From Pyrus communis (lineage: Eukaryota > Streptophyta > Magnoliopsida > Rosales > Rosaceae): DNA of 64,000 bases. Shown here in pieces: positions 30,086 through 42,269 of the stretch (the stretch's first letter is position 1; each line of letters starts with the position of its first letter). The stretch is from assembly GCF_963583255.1 (NCBI RefSeq), contig NC_084819.1:9690001-9754000 (forward strand). Reading direction: 5' to 3'. A program made the translations under genes and the position numbers. The notes under the pieces are model-generated. The model did no database searches. It saw only the letters and a list, made by a program, of their open reading frames with translations, and was not told where the DNA came from.

Positions 30086-31439
30086 TGTAGACATCGAAAT
30101 TTCAGTAAAATAAATGTTAACCAATGTATTAAAATTACAACATTTATTTACTTCACCAACCTCACACACTTACTTCACCCATAACATCCATTTACTTCAC
30201 CAACCTCACTCACTTACTTCACCCACAACATCCACTTACTTCACCTACAACCTCCACTTACTTCACCTACAACACACACTTACTTCACCTACAACACACA
30301 CTCACTTCACCTACAAAATGAATGGTGGTGATTCACTCTCAAAGCCTATAAATAGGCTTCTACACCATGAAAATGACCAAGGAAACCAATTCACAAATAC
30401 ATTTCTCTACTCCCAAAATGGAAGAGAATACTCCTCACACATCTAAAATCCTTGAAGCTTTGAAACTTTAAAGCTCTCAAGCATCCAACCCCCAAATTCC
30501 CAAGAATCCCGAAGAATGGAGAAAGCACTATTCGTTCTTAATCAAATCCTTGAGGCAATCATTCTTCAAGATCAAGCCCCGAAGGCCCTTGAAGATCCAT
30601 TCATCCAAGATCAAGCCCCGACGGCCCTTGGATCAACAAACAACTGTTCTTCAAGATTAAGCCTCAAAGGCCCTTGAAGATCCGTTCAACAACTATTCAT
30701 CCAAGATCAAACCCCGACGGCCCTTGGATCAACAAACAACTGTTCTTCAAGATTAAGCCTCAAAGGCCCTTGAAGATTCGTTCAACAACTGTTCATCCAA
30801 GATCAAGCCCCGACGGCCCTTGGATCAACAAACAAATCCACACATCTATTCTTCAAGATCAAGCCCCGAAGGCCCTTGAAGATCCATTCATCCAAGATCA
30901 AGCCCCGACGGCCCTTGGATCAACAAACAACTGTTCTTCAAGATTAAGCCTCAAAGGCCCTTGAAGATCCGTTCAACAACTGTTCATCCAAGATCAAGCC
31001 CCGACGGCCCTTGGATCAACAAACAAATCCACACATCTATTCTTCAAGATCAAGCCCAAAAGCCCTTGAAGAAAACCAACTGTTCATTCAAGATCAAGCC
31101 TCGACGGCCCTTGAAGAAAACCGACCGTTCTCCAAGATCAAGCCCAAAAGCCCTTGAAGATCCGCTCATCCATCAACATTCAAGATCAAGCCCTGAAGGC
31201 CCTTGAAGAAACTTCCATCAACCTTCAAGATCAAAGCCACGAAGGCCCTTGAAGAAACTTACAACTGTTCATCCAAGATCAAGCCTCGACAGCCCTTGGA
31301 TCAACAAATCTACATCTTACGGAGATAGAATCAGAGGACCAAATTTGAGAGAGATCGTAACCCCAAAATCATTAAACACAAAAATATTTTTTGTACACGT
31401 ATTCTTGTTTCTTGTTTCAAGAAATTTTTCGTGTTCACA
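30086..31439 (+). repeat. 3' LTR of element B
   Basis: Nearly identical to 23664-25020. It is preceded by the polypurine tract AGTAGGGGCATT (30074-30085). Differences seen by eye are scattered substitutions and a few one- to three-base indels. Confidence 0.9.
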
Positions 31440-32732
31440 GTAGCCTTTAGGATTTTCTTTATTTTCCTTGTTGCTTTTTGTTTTGCTTGAACTCCTTCGG
31501 CCTTTGCTATTTGTTTATCAATTTTGCTAGAAAATTTAACAAACTTGTTTCCTTCGCTTTTCTTCATCTTTGCTTCTTTTGTTTACACTTAACCTTTGAC
31601 TCTTACACCAGCAACATGTGTGCTGCTTTTTTTTATTAGCAGACAGACCCACAGAGCCTATGTAGCTGTAGGTTTTGGTGTAGATCTTTTCCAAAGTTGT
31701 TAGCTATAAGATCGGCAGCTGAACACATTACTTATAGAAGCAGACGAGCTTGCATGACCACTCAGTTGTTAACTTTGGCTTTCTTCAATCCTTTGAGCTG
31801 TATGGCTTGCATCACAACATACTAAAGATTTTTGGGTCATGAAATTCGCTAACCTTTTGTATCAAAAGTACATAGTTGTACAGAATTTCATAGGTAAAAA
31901 TGTCCAAGAGAACTTTTTACTCTTGATGTAACCAATTTAGTGGGTTGCGTAGCGTGTATCACAACATTTTAGGAATTACTGTAGATCTAAACAATCATTA
32001 TATGCTTGGCAGAGATGAAGCTTCTCAACTGCGTAATGTGCCTTCTTCGACCCTGAGGCCTGGTTCCTCACGGATTAGGCCAAAAATCCTTCAGTTGGCT
32101 AAGCCTTGAAAAAGACCATTGTGGCTAGTTATAGGAATCCCAGTGCAAGCCATCATGCACCTAGTTACACTAGGGCAGCATGACTTATCCACGTTTGGAT
32201 ATCCAGAGTATTTAGTTTATCATCCTGCATCGGAGAGCAAACCTATGTGGGTGTCGGGGAATTGGTTTACCCTCTCGCACTGGAGAGCATGGTTAGTCCC
32301 CAAAGAGGTGTAATTCCTACAATAAGTCCTTAAAAAGGGATCGATCTTCTTTTAAAGTGCAAAAGTGATCAGCTGTTGTAAGCGTGCAGCCGAGCCAAGT
32401 TGTAAATTACTTCTAAATTCCTTATTGAAAAACGAGTGAAACGAACGAAAACTTAGCTGTAAGGTAAAAACTGCATAACAATTGGATAGTCCTCGACTTG
32501 TGAGGTTATGCCCATCGAGCTGCTTGAGTCTTCGGGCTTTAATGTGGAGGGACGCCATGCATGATACTTCTTAAGATTGTAAACGCTCCACTATTTTTCG
32601 ATCTCGTTATCATTCATGGTGGTGAGGGTGTTACTACCGTTACCACTTACTCTGCTGATCTTGTACAGAGCCTTCTCTGCGGGCAATGAAAAAGGTTTTT
32701 CTTAAGACTAGATTTTTGGAGAAAAACTGCTG
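31440..32732 (-). other. Element A between element B and integrase, no clear gene
   Basis: Continues element A after the nested insertion. It should hold the spacer between the end of pol and the antisense ORF. I see no domain; frames at 32119-32313 and 32352-32558 are unsupported. Confidence 0.4.
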
Positions 32733-33310
32733 CTAGTAGGCTGTGATACGGGTGATGACATCCTCACGTCCTTCTCGTGTTCCTCCTCTACTAGATCTAA
32801 GTTTTTGTGGCCATCTTTTTTCTATTCTGCTTAATGGGAGGAATAATTGCTTTTGAACCAAATGCCAAAGAGAAAGGAGTCTCACCGGTTGCTCATCGTT
32901 TGGTTGTGCGATACACTCATAGACATCTGGGAAGTTCATCTGGCCATTTTCTTTCTTGTAAGAGAAGGATTTCATGAGGCAATCAAGAATCGGTTGGATG
33001 CTTTAGCCTGTCTATTCCCTTGAGGATACCTTGGTGTGGATATGTGCTACTTGATGCTATATTTCTGGAAGAACTTCGATAAATCTTTGCCTACAAAGGC
33101 CGTTGTCTATGACGATGGATTGAGGGATGCCAAATCAACATATGATGTTTATCCACATGAAGCGCTCTATGTTCGTCTGAGTTGTGGTTGTCATGGGCTT
33201 TGCTTCCACCCATTTGGTGAAGTAGTTAGTTGCCACAATCATCATGCATCTGCCCTTAGTAGCGGGAAACATTAGCCTTACCAAGTCGATTGCCCATTGC
33301 ATGAACAGCT
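32733..33310 (-). pseudogene. Element A integrase, C-terminal part, broken
   Basis: On the minus strand GIPQSIVIDNG (the second catalytic Asp, at about 33102-33107) is followed by RQRFIEVLPEI and HIHTKV (equivalent to the STPRYPQ region). After a frameshift come SFSYKKENGQ and the C-terminal block SRGGTREGREDVITRITAY. The order and spacing match the Gypsy integrase core and tail. Internal stops (for example after EVLPEI) show it is dead. The zinc-binding N-terminus is not recognisable. Confidence 0.75.
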
Positions 33311-33585
33311 AAATACTTGTCTACAAGTGCAGCTCGCTGACAGGTAGTGCTGGTACCGGCTTGTAGTGCTGGCAATGGTCGTATTTTTGTACTAACTCCT
33401 TAGGATCTTGATGCATATTAAGCTAGTAGTAGCCCACGTTAAGAGCTTTTTATGCTAAGGATCAGCATCCGGAGTGATTTCTACAAACATATGTATTAGC
33501 ATATTGCCTTTGTTTGGAGCTTTCTAGACTCCAATCTTTCCACAGAGAGTGTACCATTGACCGGGTAGTCTATAATGGAATCTTG

Positions 33586-34086
33586 TCAGTTTAGAGTTGT
33601 ACTAACCTGTGATACCTCAGCTGCTGGCTTCAACTCTATGCTTGGTTTGTCCAGATACTCCACCGGAATAGAGCATTTGAGTTGGTGGTCGAAGGTAGAG
33701 CCCAAGTCGACAAGTGCGTCAGCGTCAGCGTTGTGTGCCCGCGGAACTTGAGTGAGGGTGTAAACCTGAAACGCCTCAAGCTGCATTCGTACTTTTTCTA
33801 GGTATTGCACAATCTTCGAATGCTTTACCATGTACTCCCTGGTAGTCTGACTAGTGATTAGCTGGAAATCGAAATGAATTGCGAGCTTTTTCAGCATTAC
33901 GTATTTTTCCAATTGAAGGCGTATTGGTAAAGCTGCATATTCTGCCTTATCATTAAAAGCTTTAAAGTCTAAAGAGCCTTGGACATAATTGGCGTGGCGA
34001 GAAGCTATGAAGCTTAAGTCGGTGTGGCGAAGAGCCACAGAGTATGACTTTTCACGGCCGGCAGTCGTGATGCAAGATAGGCACAA
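33586..34086 (-). pseudogene. Element A RNase H (Tat type), damaged
   Basis: Minus-strand frame of 166 residues with the RVT_3-type RNase H core: NDKAEYAALPIRLQLEKY (normally NNEAEYEAL), LAIHFDFQLITSQ (normally DSQL), YLEKVRMQLEAFQVYTLTQVPRAHNADADAL (the final D-A-D-A-L block). The first catalytic Asp region (DGS) upstream is not readable. Tat-lineage elements carry such an additional RNase H, which fits the rest of element A. Confidence 0.85.
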
Positions 34087-34730
34087 CAGGGAGCCGCAGA
34101 GCTAGGGCCATGTTACACGTAGCAGAAGGCGATGCTCAACTGCCGGTATTAGGCCACTCTAGAGCTGAATTATAGAGCAAAGGTCGGTTGAGGCCGTGTG
34201 ACGCACAGCAGGAGGTGGTGCTCAACTGCCGGGATATGTTGCTTCTATGTAGAATTTTCTGAGGTGACAAGGACAAAACTTGTTTCCAAGTGTGTTCTTC
34301 TAGTGTTCGTCTGCCCTTAGCGTGCCTTTTCGGCTGAGTTGTTGCGTTTATCGAAAAACATTACATTCGTTAGTGTCTGCGCCTTTATCATTGTGTAACT
34401 GGATTGGGCGGAATAGTGCGTCATAAGGATCACCGTGTGCGTCTAAAGGTATAACTTGAGCTTTGGGGTTGCTAACTGTCACCAAAGTTAGCTTTTGAAT
34501 TTTTGGTAGCTGGTTTCCGCATCGAGGAGTGATTTTAAACTGTGGAGTACAAGTAGTCAAACCCTTAGCTCTTCTCGTATGAGGGTAGAGCTTATTGCTG
34601 CTTCAGATACCGTCAAGCATGTAAATAAGTCTTCTGGTGCTTCTGGTTTAGATAGTAAGGAGGTGATGTCATGTATTCCTTCAAGTTCTTAATTGTTTTC
34701 TCGTAGTCATCGTTCTATTCGTCTTGTTGC
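34087..34730 (-). other. Element A spacer with a short unassigned frame
   Basis: Holds a 70-residue minus-strand frame (34560-34348) that I do not recognise and two similar GTAGCAGGAGGYGRTGCTCAACTGCCGG-like phrases (about 34118-34145 and 34202-34230), suggesting a small internal duplication. Confidence 0.35.
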
Positions 34731-35020
34731 TCATTTTCGATTGAGTCCAAAAAATGGCTCACGTTGATCAATGGACCACAAAGGTAAACAGTTGAGCGCG
34801 ACTACTTGTCTGGTCAGACCTTGAATCTCTTTCAGAGTAGTGGAGGACTTCATATTCAAGATCGCTCGAATTTGCCTTGAAAGTGCATCGACGAGGTTGG
34901 ACTTTGTTGCCTCTGCCAAGTTGTTAATATGGTCTGACCGCTGCTTTGGGTCAAGAAATATGTGATCAACTTCTCTTAACCCGTCTTCCGTTAAGGTAGA
35001 ATTGTCTTTCTACACTTCAA
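34731..35020 (-). pseudogene. Element A reverse transcriptase, only the C-terminal end left
   Basis: The minus-strand stretch RAILNMKSSTTLKEIQGLTRQVVALN is the connection region that follows the Gypsy reverse transcriptase palm. Only about 150-200 bp separate it from the end of the protease region, so the fingers and palm, including the YxDD site, are deleted. Confidence 0.75.
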
Positions 35021-35099
35021 TAGCCTCTACGGAGGTAAAAGACTTCTTCTTTTACTTCTTCAGTACTTGCACAATGTATCATCGAGATGTGGGCTGGTT

Positions 35100-35462
35100 T
35101 AACTTGATCTTTCCAACTCCTCCACCCAGGAAGTGGAATCGGATTTTTTGATACTCGATAGAGGTTACCACCCTTAGTTTCACTAGCTAGTGCCGACCTA
35201 GAATCCTATTATAAGGAGATGGGTTATTAGCTATTGTGAATGTCTGTTTTGGGACTACTAGGGGTGTTCTCATGTCGAGTGTTATTTTACTGATTGCAAT
35301 CAAGGTGTGACCATTAAATCTGGTGTGTACCTCTGCTTGGATTATGATCATGTTTTCCAAACCCATCTGTTGAATAACTGAGAGTGGGAGTAGGTTAAAT
35401 GCATTGTCGTTGTCCACCATCATTCTGTCGACTATGGTGTGGGCTAGTTGGACAGATATCAC
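35100..35462 (-). pseudogene. Element A aspartic protease, damaged
   Basis: Frame 35462-35187 reads VQLAHTIVDRMMVDNDNAFNLL...PYNRILGR. In relatives the active-site block is VDNGS or VDSGS; here Gly and Ser are replaced (VDNDN). After a stop the frame continues with IRFPLPGGGVGKI. The retroviral-type protease normally cuts the Gag-Pol chain. Confidence 0.75.
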
Positions 35463-36074
35463 TAGTGCGTCATCGTGTGGGAAGTTTTTGCCTTCTACAT
35501 CCTGCTCGGTGAAGCCAACGATGGGTCCAAGTTGGGTGTCGACGGCCTAGACCTGAGAGACTAATAGAACCTGCTAGATCTTTCTCTTCTTGGAGTTGTT
35601 GGCTACCCCCATGTGTTCTAATTTGGTGAAGATGTCATTAATCCGAATTGTCTTGGTTGACGACTCTTCGTCGACGTCTGTGTTTCTTCTAGGCTACGCA
35701 GCTGCCTTGTCTAGGTATCTATCAACCTTGCCTTCTTTCATCAGCTTTTCTAGGCAATTCCTCCAACTATAACAGTCGTGGATTGTGTCATCAGGACCTC
35801 TATGGAATGCGCAGTACTTGGTGTGGTCTAACTTGGAGGTATTTCCCTTTGATTACTTCGACAACTTAAATCATGGTTCACTCTTAATGTCGAAGAGGAT
35901 TTGGTAGATGGGGATCTAGAAATTAGAGTAGTTCTTCAGTGTCAAGCCTCTTGTGATTGGGGATTGGTCCCTGCGCTTGGCCTCCTGCCTGCTTTTGTTG
36001 TTGTACTACTTCCCGTCCTCCTTCTTTTAAGCTAATGCCAATTCTTTTCGAGGCTGCTCGGGTGCTTTGTCTGC

Positions 36075-37757
36075 TCACTGAGCCTCGTCCCAAAGTGCAT
36101 ACTTCTCTGCTAGAGCGAATGAGTCTTCCAGAGTTAAATCTTCTTTCATGATCAATTCTCCGAATAGCAGGTGATCCGCTGGGAATCCTTTTTGAAAGGT
36201 TGCACTAGCTATCGAGTCATTGCATCTGACTATATTTGCCTTCCCTACTTTGAACAACTCTTTAGGGTTCTTTTTGACGTTGAACAAGTAGTCGGACTTC
36301 TTCTTGATTGAGCGATATGATGAATACCCCTTGGTGAAAACCAAAGAAAGCTCATTGAAATTCTAGATGGATTATGGTGGCAAGGTATGGAACCAATCTT
36401 GCGCGTTGCCTTGTAAAGTGGTGGTGAATATCTTGCATATGAGAGCATCGTTGTTCTGATAAAGGATCATTGCACTTCGGTAGTGCTTTAGGTGCCTCTC
36501 CGGGTCTTCATCTCCTTTGAAGGATGTGAAATGTGGCATGTTCAACTTGCATGGAGACTTTGCCTGCTTGATCTCGTCCGTGAAGGCTGACTTACTTATG
36601 TTGGTTATGTCTCATTGGAGTGCCTCGTTAATGACTTCGTTGCGTTGGAAATCATGCAATTGCTCGGTCAGGAGCCATTCTGCTTCCTCCTAGATTTGCC
36701 TTTGCTAAGGTAGCGAAGCTCTCACCTGCCCCTGATCGTGACCTACTGGTCTAGGCTGCTCTTCCATGTATTAGGCTCGTCTATGCCGTGGTTGTGGTGC
36801 ATGTGGTATATTCCTAGCAGGCAAACAAATTATTCGCAGGCTGCCAGTTAAACTTGAGCCAGATTGAGTGACTATTTCTCTCCATCCATCATGCTGCCTA
36901 CTCCAATGTAAGGTGGAAGATGTTCCTCGCAAGTCTAACCACGAATGAACACTTCGCCTGGAAGGTTGCTCATGTTGATTATCGAAGTGTGGCCTCAACC
37001 ATGAATGTATGTTCATCTGTGAGCCTAACCGAGAGTGCACGCTCCTCCACGTGCTAAGACAAGAGTATACGCTATCTCAGGGGCCTAGTCGGCAGTGTAC
37101 AATGCCAAAACACTCGATCATGATTGGTCGAGTGGCTACTTGCCAAGACGCTGCTTGAGAGGTTCATCGTTTGCCCTTGTTCTACTTCAAGACACCTCGT
37201 TTAATGCACGTTGCATCTTGGTGCGCTGCAAGAGCTGATTCACCAAGGTCCTCTGATGCGCAAGGGTGCTTGTCAACTCTATGACTTGTTAAAACAAGTG
37301 TTGTTCGCCATTTGGGTTGGAAGAGCTTGGAATGTATGCGTCTCCTTGAATAGTGGAAGTGTAATGGACTCCGGGCACGAGATTTGAGTTAGGAAATGTC
37401 AAATCTATGAAGAAATGGGGTGAAAATACCCCTGGTTCAATCGCCGATCCAGAAATCAAAAGTCGGGATGGTTAAACCCGTTTTTGACCGATTTGGCCTG
37501 TTAGGTGGGCCACGTGTGTGGGCTACCTAGCATGCGGTGTGTGTGGGCGTTGGGCTTGGGCTCACTTTGGAGTGCGCTAGGCTTGCAGTGGCCTTTGGGC
37601 CCACGAGTGTTGGGCTTGCTGCCATGGAGCTGGCCCACTCCCCACTGTCACAGTGGTCCCCATGGCTGCCATGGTGGTGGTGCTCCGCGGTGGCAAAATT
37701 GCTCCTCTTGCCACCACGTTGAGCCTCGTGGATCACTGTGGTAGAGCTACGTCTCAT
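36075..37757 (-). pseudogene. Element A Gag, broken into several frames
   Basis: N-terminal low-complexity part in 37757-37527 (His/Ala/Ser-rich), the RxSVHSWL repeats in 37040-36771, and the capsid C-terminus in 36344-36075 (YSSYRSIKKKSDYLFNVKKN...ASATFQKGFPADHLLFGELI), a signature I associate with Tat Gag. Frameshifts and a deletion in KKNPKELFKVGKANIV break it. Between 35470 and 36070 only decayed Gag/protease linker remains. Confidence 0.75.
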
Positions 37758-37928
37758 CCTCCATTTGATCTGGATCTTTGAACGTAGGAAGTTCCGTTCG
37801 TCATAGTTACCGAATTTCCCGTCATTGTATTTTTCCCTTACCTCTATTCAAAGAATTAAAAATTCTAGGAATAAGAAAGTACGCAAAACTTTGAATGCGA
37901 GAGTCTTCCTTGAGCATGTTAATCAAGA

Positions 37929-37949
37929 CTCTCAATGAAAGCACTAATT
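37929..37949 (-). other. Primer-site region of element A
   Basis: Minus strand, directly after the 5' LTR: TTAGTGCTTTCATTGAGAG. The same motif (TTGGTGCTTCATTGAGAG) follows the LTR of the small relative at 57796-57816, so it is a conserved part of the family and lies where the primer site must be. tRNA not assigned. Confidence 0.5.
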
Positions 37950-38490
37950 TGTGGATGCAAATTTCGATCGTCCTCTCCTTTGATGAAAATGCACCTACAA
38001 AATAATAAAACCTAAGATTAAGGCCAAAGGCCTCATGTGTCCACGATGAATTTTAGGGGGGGGGAGCTTTGGTTGAAGAATCTCGATGCCAAAGTTAGAA
38101 TTTTGAAAATATTGTGTTTAGGAGTTTGTGGGTAGCAAATGGCTTAACTTTTTAGTGGGATATTAGGGTTATTTATAGGGGAGTGGCCGGCCATACATAG
38201 TGTAATTGGGTGAATAATTGCCAGATATTATGTGAAATAATATCTTGCAATTAATCCTAAATTAAATAGGAAATTTGGGAGTTACCCTTTGAATAAGGAT
38301 TTGATTTGGAGTGATGAGAGTGAATTGAATAAATACCATTTTGATCACCTTTAACTCTTCCTTGATTGAGTCGTTATTGTCCGTTGCATGCGCGTTGGAA
38401 TCTCGATGTGCCTTGAGGGTAATTTTATCCTTTTTACCCAAAAGTCCACGTGTTACTTCCATAATTTTCTCGATTATTTTTTGCTCCACA
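37950..38490 (-). repeat. 5' LTR of element A
   Basis: 541 bp, plus-strand ends TGTGGATGC...GCTCCACA. On the minus strand a CCCTATAAATAA box (about 38170-38180) is the likely promoter. It is the outer boundary on the SAUR2 coding side. Confidence 0.85.
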
Positions 38491-38857
38491 ATGTCTACCA
38501 AGAAGAACATATATTAATTGAAGAAAGCCGAGGATCGAGGTTTGTTGATGCTGAGGCTTGCAATCGGGGAAGCTACTGCACAAGAGTCTCTTGATCTTAG
38601 CATCTAGAGGCCCTCTCGATCACCATGGTCGTCACAATGATTTCCACGAAGAATCAGAAGTGACAACGGTGATGCCGGGAGTCGTTAGGGGAGTGAAGCA
38701 AAGAGGTTTGTGGTTAAATTGGAGTCATTGAGTAACCCTGAATTGTAGTTCCTTGCAAGCCTGAGGAGTTGCGTAAGATTTTACAAAACTGTAGGAGGAA
38801 GAAGAGGAGTAGTAGAACGTGTAATAATTTAATTCTACAGTTATACAAGGATACTAG
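38491..38857 (+). pseudogene. SAUR copy 2, coding region separated from its promoter by element A
   Basis: Begins at the duplicated ATGTC with MSTKKN and meets a stop after eight codons. The rest is still recognisable at DNA level against copy 1: GAAAGCCGAGGATCGAGG, TTGATGCTGAGG, CACCATGGTCGTCACAATGATTTCCACGAAGAATC, GTTTGTGGTTAAATTGGAGT and the tail ..CTACAGTTATACAAGGATACTAG. Indels shift the frame and a block around the SAUR domain's middle is missing. The 3' flank shares the GTAGAACAAGCTTCTACACGG motif. Decay beyond the insertion shows it has been non-functional for a long time. Confidence 0.85.
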
Positions 38858-39813
38858 CTAGCAACTCAAATGAACAAATTTTCATGTAATTTTTAAAGTT
38901 CATATAACTATTCATACATTTATCTTTCTTTTTGTGTTCTTTTGCACCGTGTGTAGAACAAGCTTCTACACGGAAACAAGAAAATTCAACCAATCTTATA
39001 TGATGATTTATTCTGAGGCAAGTAGGGTGGGTTGACTAGGTCTTTTTCTTTTCTTTTTTTTTATTTTTTTATTTTTTTATTTTTTTATTGTTTTTAAGAG
39101 GGTGACTTGGGAGATAGGTTAGGAGTAAGTTAAGTTAGGAGGGTGGCTTGGAAAACAAGTTAGGATTTATGGGTCACATTAAGAGTTTGATACTCCGTTG
39201 TAACTTGTAACAAACCAAACTTGTACTACCAGGTTATTGTTTAATTCTCAAATGCACAACGCGAGCGAGACAAACGCTCAGTGCGTAGCATTCGGATACT
39301 CACTGGAAATTCAAACAATGATTCTACAACACCCGAATTGGAGAGTTTTTTTATTATTGCAATGCACATTTGAGCTTAGAAACGTACTGGAGTGTTTTAT
39401 GCCGTGTTTGGCCAGGTATACCAAAAAGTTTGGTGCCTTTCTTCTTCCCTTTCGTTTTATATTATGAATGATAACTGGAGCATGGGTTAGAATAAACTTA
39501 ATTAATTCATAATCATCTCAGCAATTATAGGATATATTATAGGGAAATTGACAAAAATGATCCATTTTCTTAATCTTGGAATCAAAATACGATTTCTAGA
39601 AATTACATAGAACATGCACACAACATGCAATAGAAATAAGAATTTTCTAAAACTTAAGATGACTAAATTACCTTCCCATAAAAATGAGTTACCCAAAAAT
39701 TTCAACCCTCATTTCTCGTAGAAAAAGATACAAAGAGGAGAGAGAGAGATGCCAAAGCGTAGCTGTGAAGCTCTACAGCATGTTCTTCAAGTTCCTCTTG
39801 AAGCACCGGAAAC

Positions 39814-39819
<6 letters not shown>

Positions 39820-39863
<44 letters not shown>
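39820..39863 (+). repeat. GA microsatellite
   Basis: About 22 uninterrupted GA units. Confidence 0.95.
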
Positions 39864-39867
<4 letters not shown>

Positions 39868-40301
39868 TTGGAGCACTGTTTGCAGAACCGAATCCAAACC
39901 CAACCGGACAAGTTAAAACCCTTCATTTCTCTCTCGATCCGCCATGAATTTACACTGACAACCCAGAAATTCCAACCCTCATTTCTCATTTTTCCAATCT
40001 CTCTGCAAACCTCCCAATTATTTGGGGCCGAACCCATTTGACCCTTTTGGTCGAATTGTGATTCTCCACTTCCATTTGAAGATCCCTGCAGGCAGAAAAG
40101 AGGTGAATGCTTCATACGTAATCAAATAGGCAATCCATGAGGTTTCTGTGTGAAAGTGTATAGCTAGGTTCTATAACCACCTCCGCATTAGACATTTTTG
40201 TGAGATCATAATGCAATTTGGATCACACACTCAAATAGAGTTCATTTGATCCATGAACTAAATTCAAAGTCTAACAACCCGATACATTAAATTGTCGTGA
40301 T

Positions 40302-40535
40302 TGTGGATGCAAATTCTGTTCATGATTTGGATTGACGAAATCACACCTACAAAACAAATAACACCGTTAACCTAATAGACAAATAACCGAGAAAAGGGGG
40401 AGGGTGTCTGTCAAAGGGTTTTTTATGCTTAAGTGAAAAATTATTTAAAAGAAACTAGGACAAATAAAATTCTAAGTAGTAAGCGGTGATTAACGATCTC
40501 CTTGTTTGATTCGGTTATTTATATGAGAGACTCCT
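40302..40535 (-). mobile_element. LTR remnant of the element A family
   Basis: Starts TGTGGATGCAAATTCTG and continues with CACACCTACAAAACAAATAACACC, matching the start of the element A LTRs; a TTATTTATATGAG block near 40515 matches their TATA region. The far end is lost and no target duplication was found. Confidence 0.55.
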
Positions 40536-42269
40536 TGCATGTAGTTGGGAGGTGGGGTTGCAGGCCATGTTAGGTAGACCGCTATGTTGTGATAGCATGG
40601 TGCAAACCACTACGCATGTTGCTAGGGGAAGTCCTGGTAGTAGGCCTCTAGCAAGTAGATGCGCAAGAGTGCAGGACTGCCAAGGGATACTCTGAATAGT
40701 CAACTCCTGCCTCCTTGAGCCGAGAAGGCATGGTGGCAAGAGTGAAATATCAGGGATCCAAAAGACGCCTTGATAGGGTAGCCGAATGCTTAGGCCTTTA
40801 AGATCCAGTGTGGTCAGTTTACGAAGTCATGGATAAATCCGTCGTATTGAGCTAAAAGTTTATGTGTCGTTCTTTTATTTAATGTGGTTAATTTATCTCC
40901 GCATTATTACCAGTCCAAAAAAAATCATACATCTTGCATTTCTTGCATATAAATTTTCCGTTACTATGTTATTTAGAGTGCACTATGATCGCATTAAAGT
41001 ATCAGTAGCACGATCCAACATATCAACGTAAAGCTTTACGTTGCCGACGCAGAATATGCACGCTGCCAATGTAGCATTTATCTTAAACGGAAATTATCTC
41101 CCAGTCATTGTTTTTCATGAATAAACGGCTGAAATTTATCCAAACAAGGAGAGCATCACTCATATCTTTTTCTACCGTTTTAGGCAGCTAGCATCCGCAT
41201 TAACGTCGTTTATTGCTCATCCAACCTAATGCCCTCAGTTTTCTGATGCATCCAATAATTGGAATACCTGTAGTCGCTCGGTTTTAACTTTTTAGTTTCG
41301 GGATGCTATTACCATTTTCTCATCACTCGATCTTTCATTTTATTTTCTCAGTTCTCTTTTTTATTGTACAATGTTGATTAGTGATCGGAAATGTCTAAAC
41401 CTTTAGACCACATTCAATTTCATTTTTGCATTAGCTCAAATCTTAGTGGATGAGGGTGTTGAATTTCTTCCGTACGTCCCTAATTTGAAACTCACATCTC
41501 CCCTATATATATTAAGATAGTTTCAAATCTTCCCCGCTCCCCTTAAAAATTTAGCCACTTTAGAAACAGTTTCACAGTCAGATTAACGTTGCGAAAATTT
41601 CCATTTTGTACGAGATAAACATGATTCATCTAATTACTAGATAACCGATAGATTACTAAACTTTTGGATTGAGTTAATTATTACATAAATAATTTTTAAG
41701 TGACCAAAAGATAGATGATTCAGATCATTTTGTATTTTGCACAATTATAACAAAAGACAAAAATATTAAATAAAACGTTCAAATAATAAGGTTGCCAACA
41801 TTTTTTTAGTTTAGCAGTTGCATTAATAAACTCAGTTGAATCTAGAGTGTGACATCTTTTCATTCTCAAAAAGAAAAGAATATTACATTTTATTTATAGG
41901 CATATATTATCCTGGTCACATTCTTTTCAATTTATATTCTAACAACTAGGTTGATTAGGGATCAGAACAAAATAATTCAATATTCAAATAAATATATAAA
42001 CATATTAATTGGACGGCGGTTGACATATATGAGTAATTGAATATTACTGGTCTCTAATTTCTTTTTTAGATAAACCAGATTCTGAACACGTTGACAGACC
42101 GACAATTCTCACCGACACTGCCTGTACAAGAAAACATGTAGTCAACAAGACTAAGCGATATTAATTTACCAACTTTTTCCCACTTTAAAGACAGTAATAA
42201 ATGCGCATGCAGCGGCACTACTGCTTAATTTTAAGCAAAATATAAATTTACTCTCTATTCTTTTTAATT

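Larger units (their letters stand above)
23664..31439 (+). mobile_element. Element B: 7.8 kb non-autonomous Tat-like Gypsy element nested in element A
   Basis: Two LTRs of 1357 and 1354 bp that look about 98% alike by eye, bounded by the perfect target duplication GTAGC (23659-23663 and 31440-31444). Inside: a primer site, one Gag-like sense frame (25093-26592), a minisatellite, an antisense coiled-coil ORF (27658-27041), repeat-rich sequence and a polypurine tract. No protease, reverse transcriptase, RNase H or integrase is visible, so it must have been moved by proteins of a relative. It sits just after the end of element A's antisense ORF and is younger than element A. Confidence 0.9.
19819..38490 (-). 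mobile_element. Element A: 18.7 kb Tat-lineage Gypsy element in SAUR2 (contains element B)
   Basis: Bounded by related LTRs (19819-20398 and 37950-38490) and the perfect target duplication ATGTC (19814-19818 and 38491-38495). Gag, protease, a reverse transcriptase remnant, RNase H and integrase run leftward on the minus strand (37757 to 32733). A spliced antisense ORF lies on the plus strand (21319-23640) between integrase and the 3' LTR, the arrangement known from the Tat lineage (for example Grande, RIRE2, Retand). Without element B it is about 10.9 kb. All coding parts are damaged and the LTRs are diverged, so it is old and inactive. Confidence 0.9.
38858..42269. other. Intergenic spacer between SAUR copies 2 and 3
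   Basis: The SAUR2 3' flank, then T-rich simple sequence (about 39040-39090), a piece shared with the copy 1 downstream flank (about 39400-39417), a GA microsatellite and an LTR remnant. Open frames here (for example 39684-39947 and 39702-40115) are driven by the GA repeat and lack any domain. No gene supported. Confidence 0.5.

Noticed and set aside
38388..38594. A frame spanning the element A LTR and SAUR2
   Set aside because: A chance join across the insertion border; the SAUR2 part is out of frame and decayed.
39684..40115. Frames around the GA microsatellite
   Set aside because: Length is caused by the stop-free GA/TC run; no domain or conserved start.
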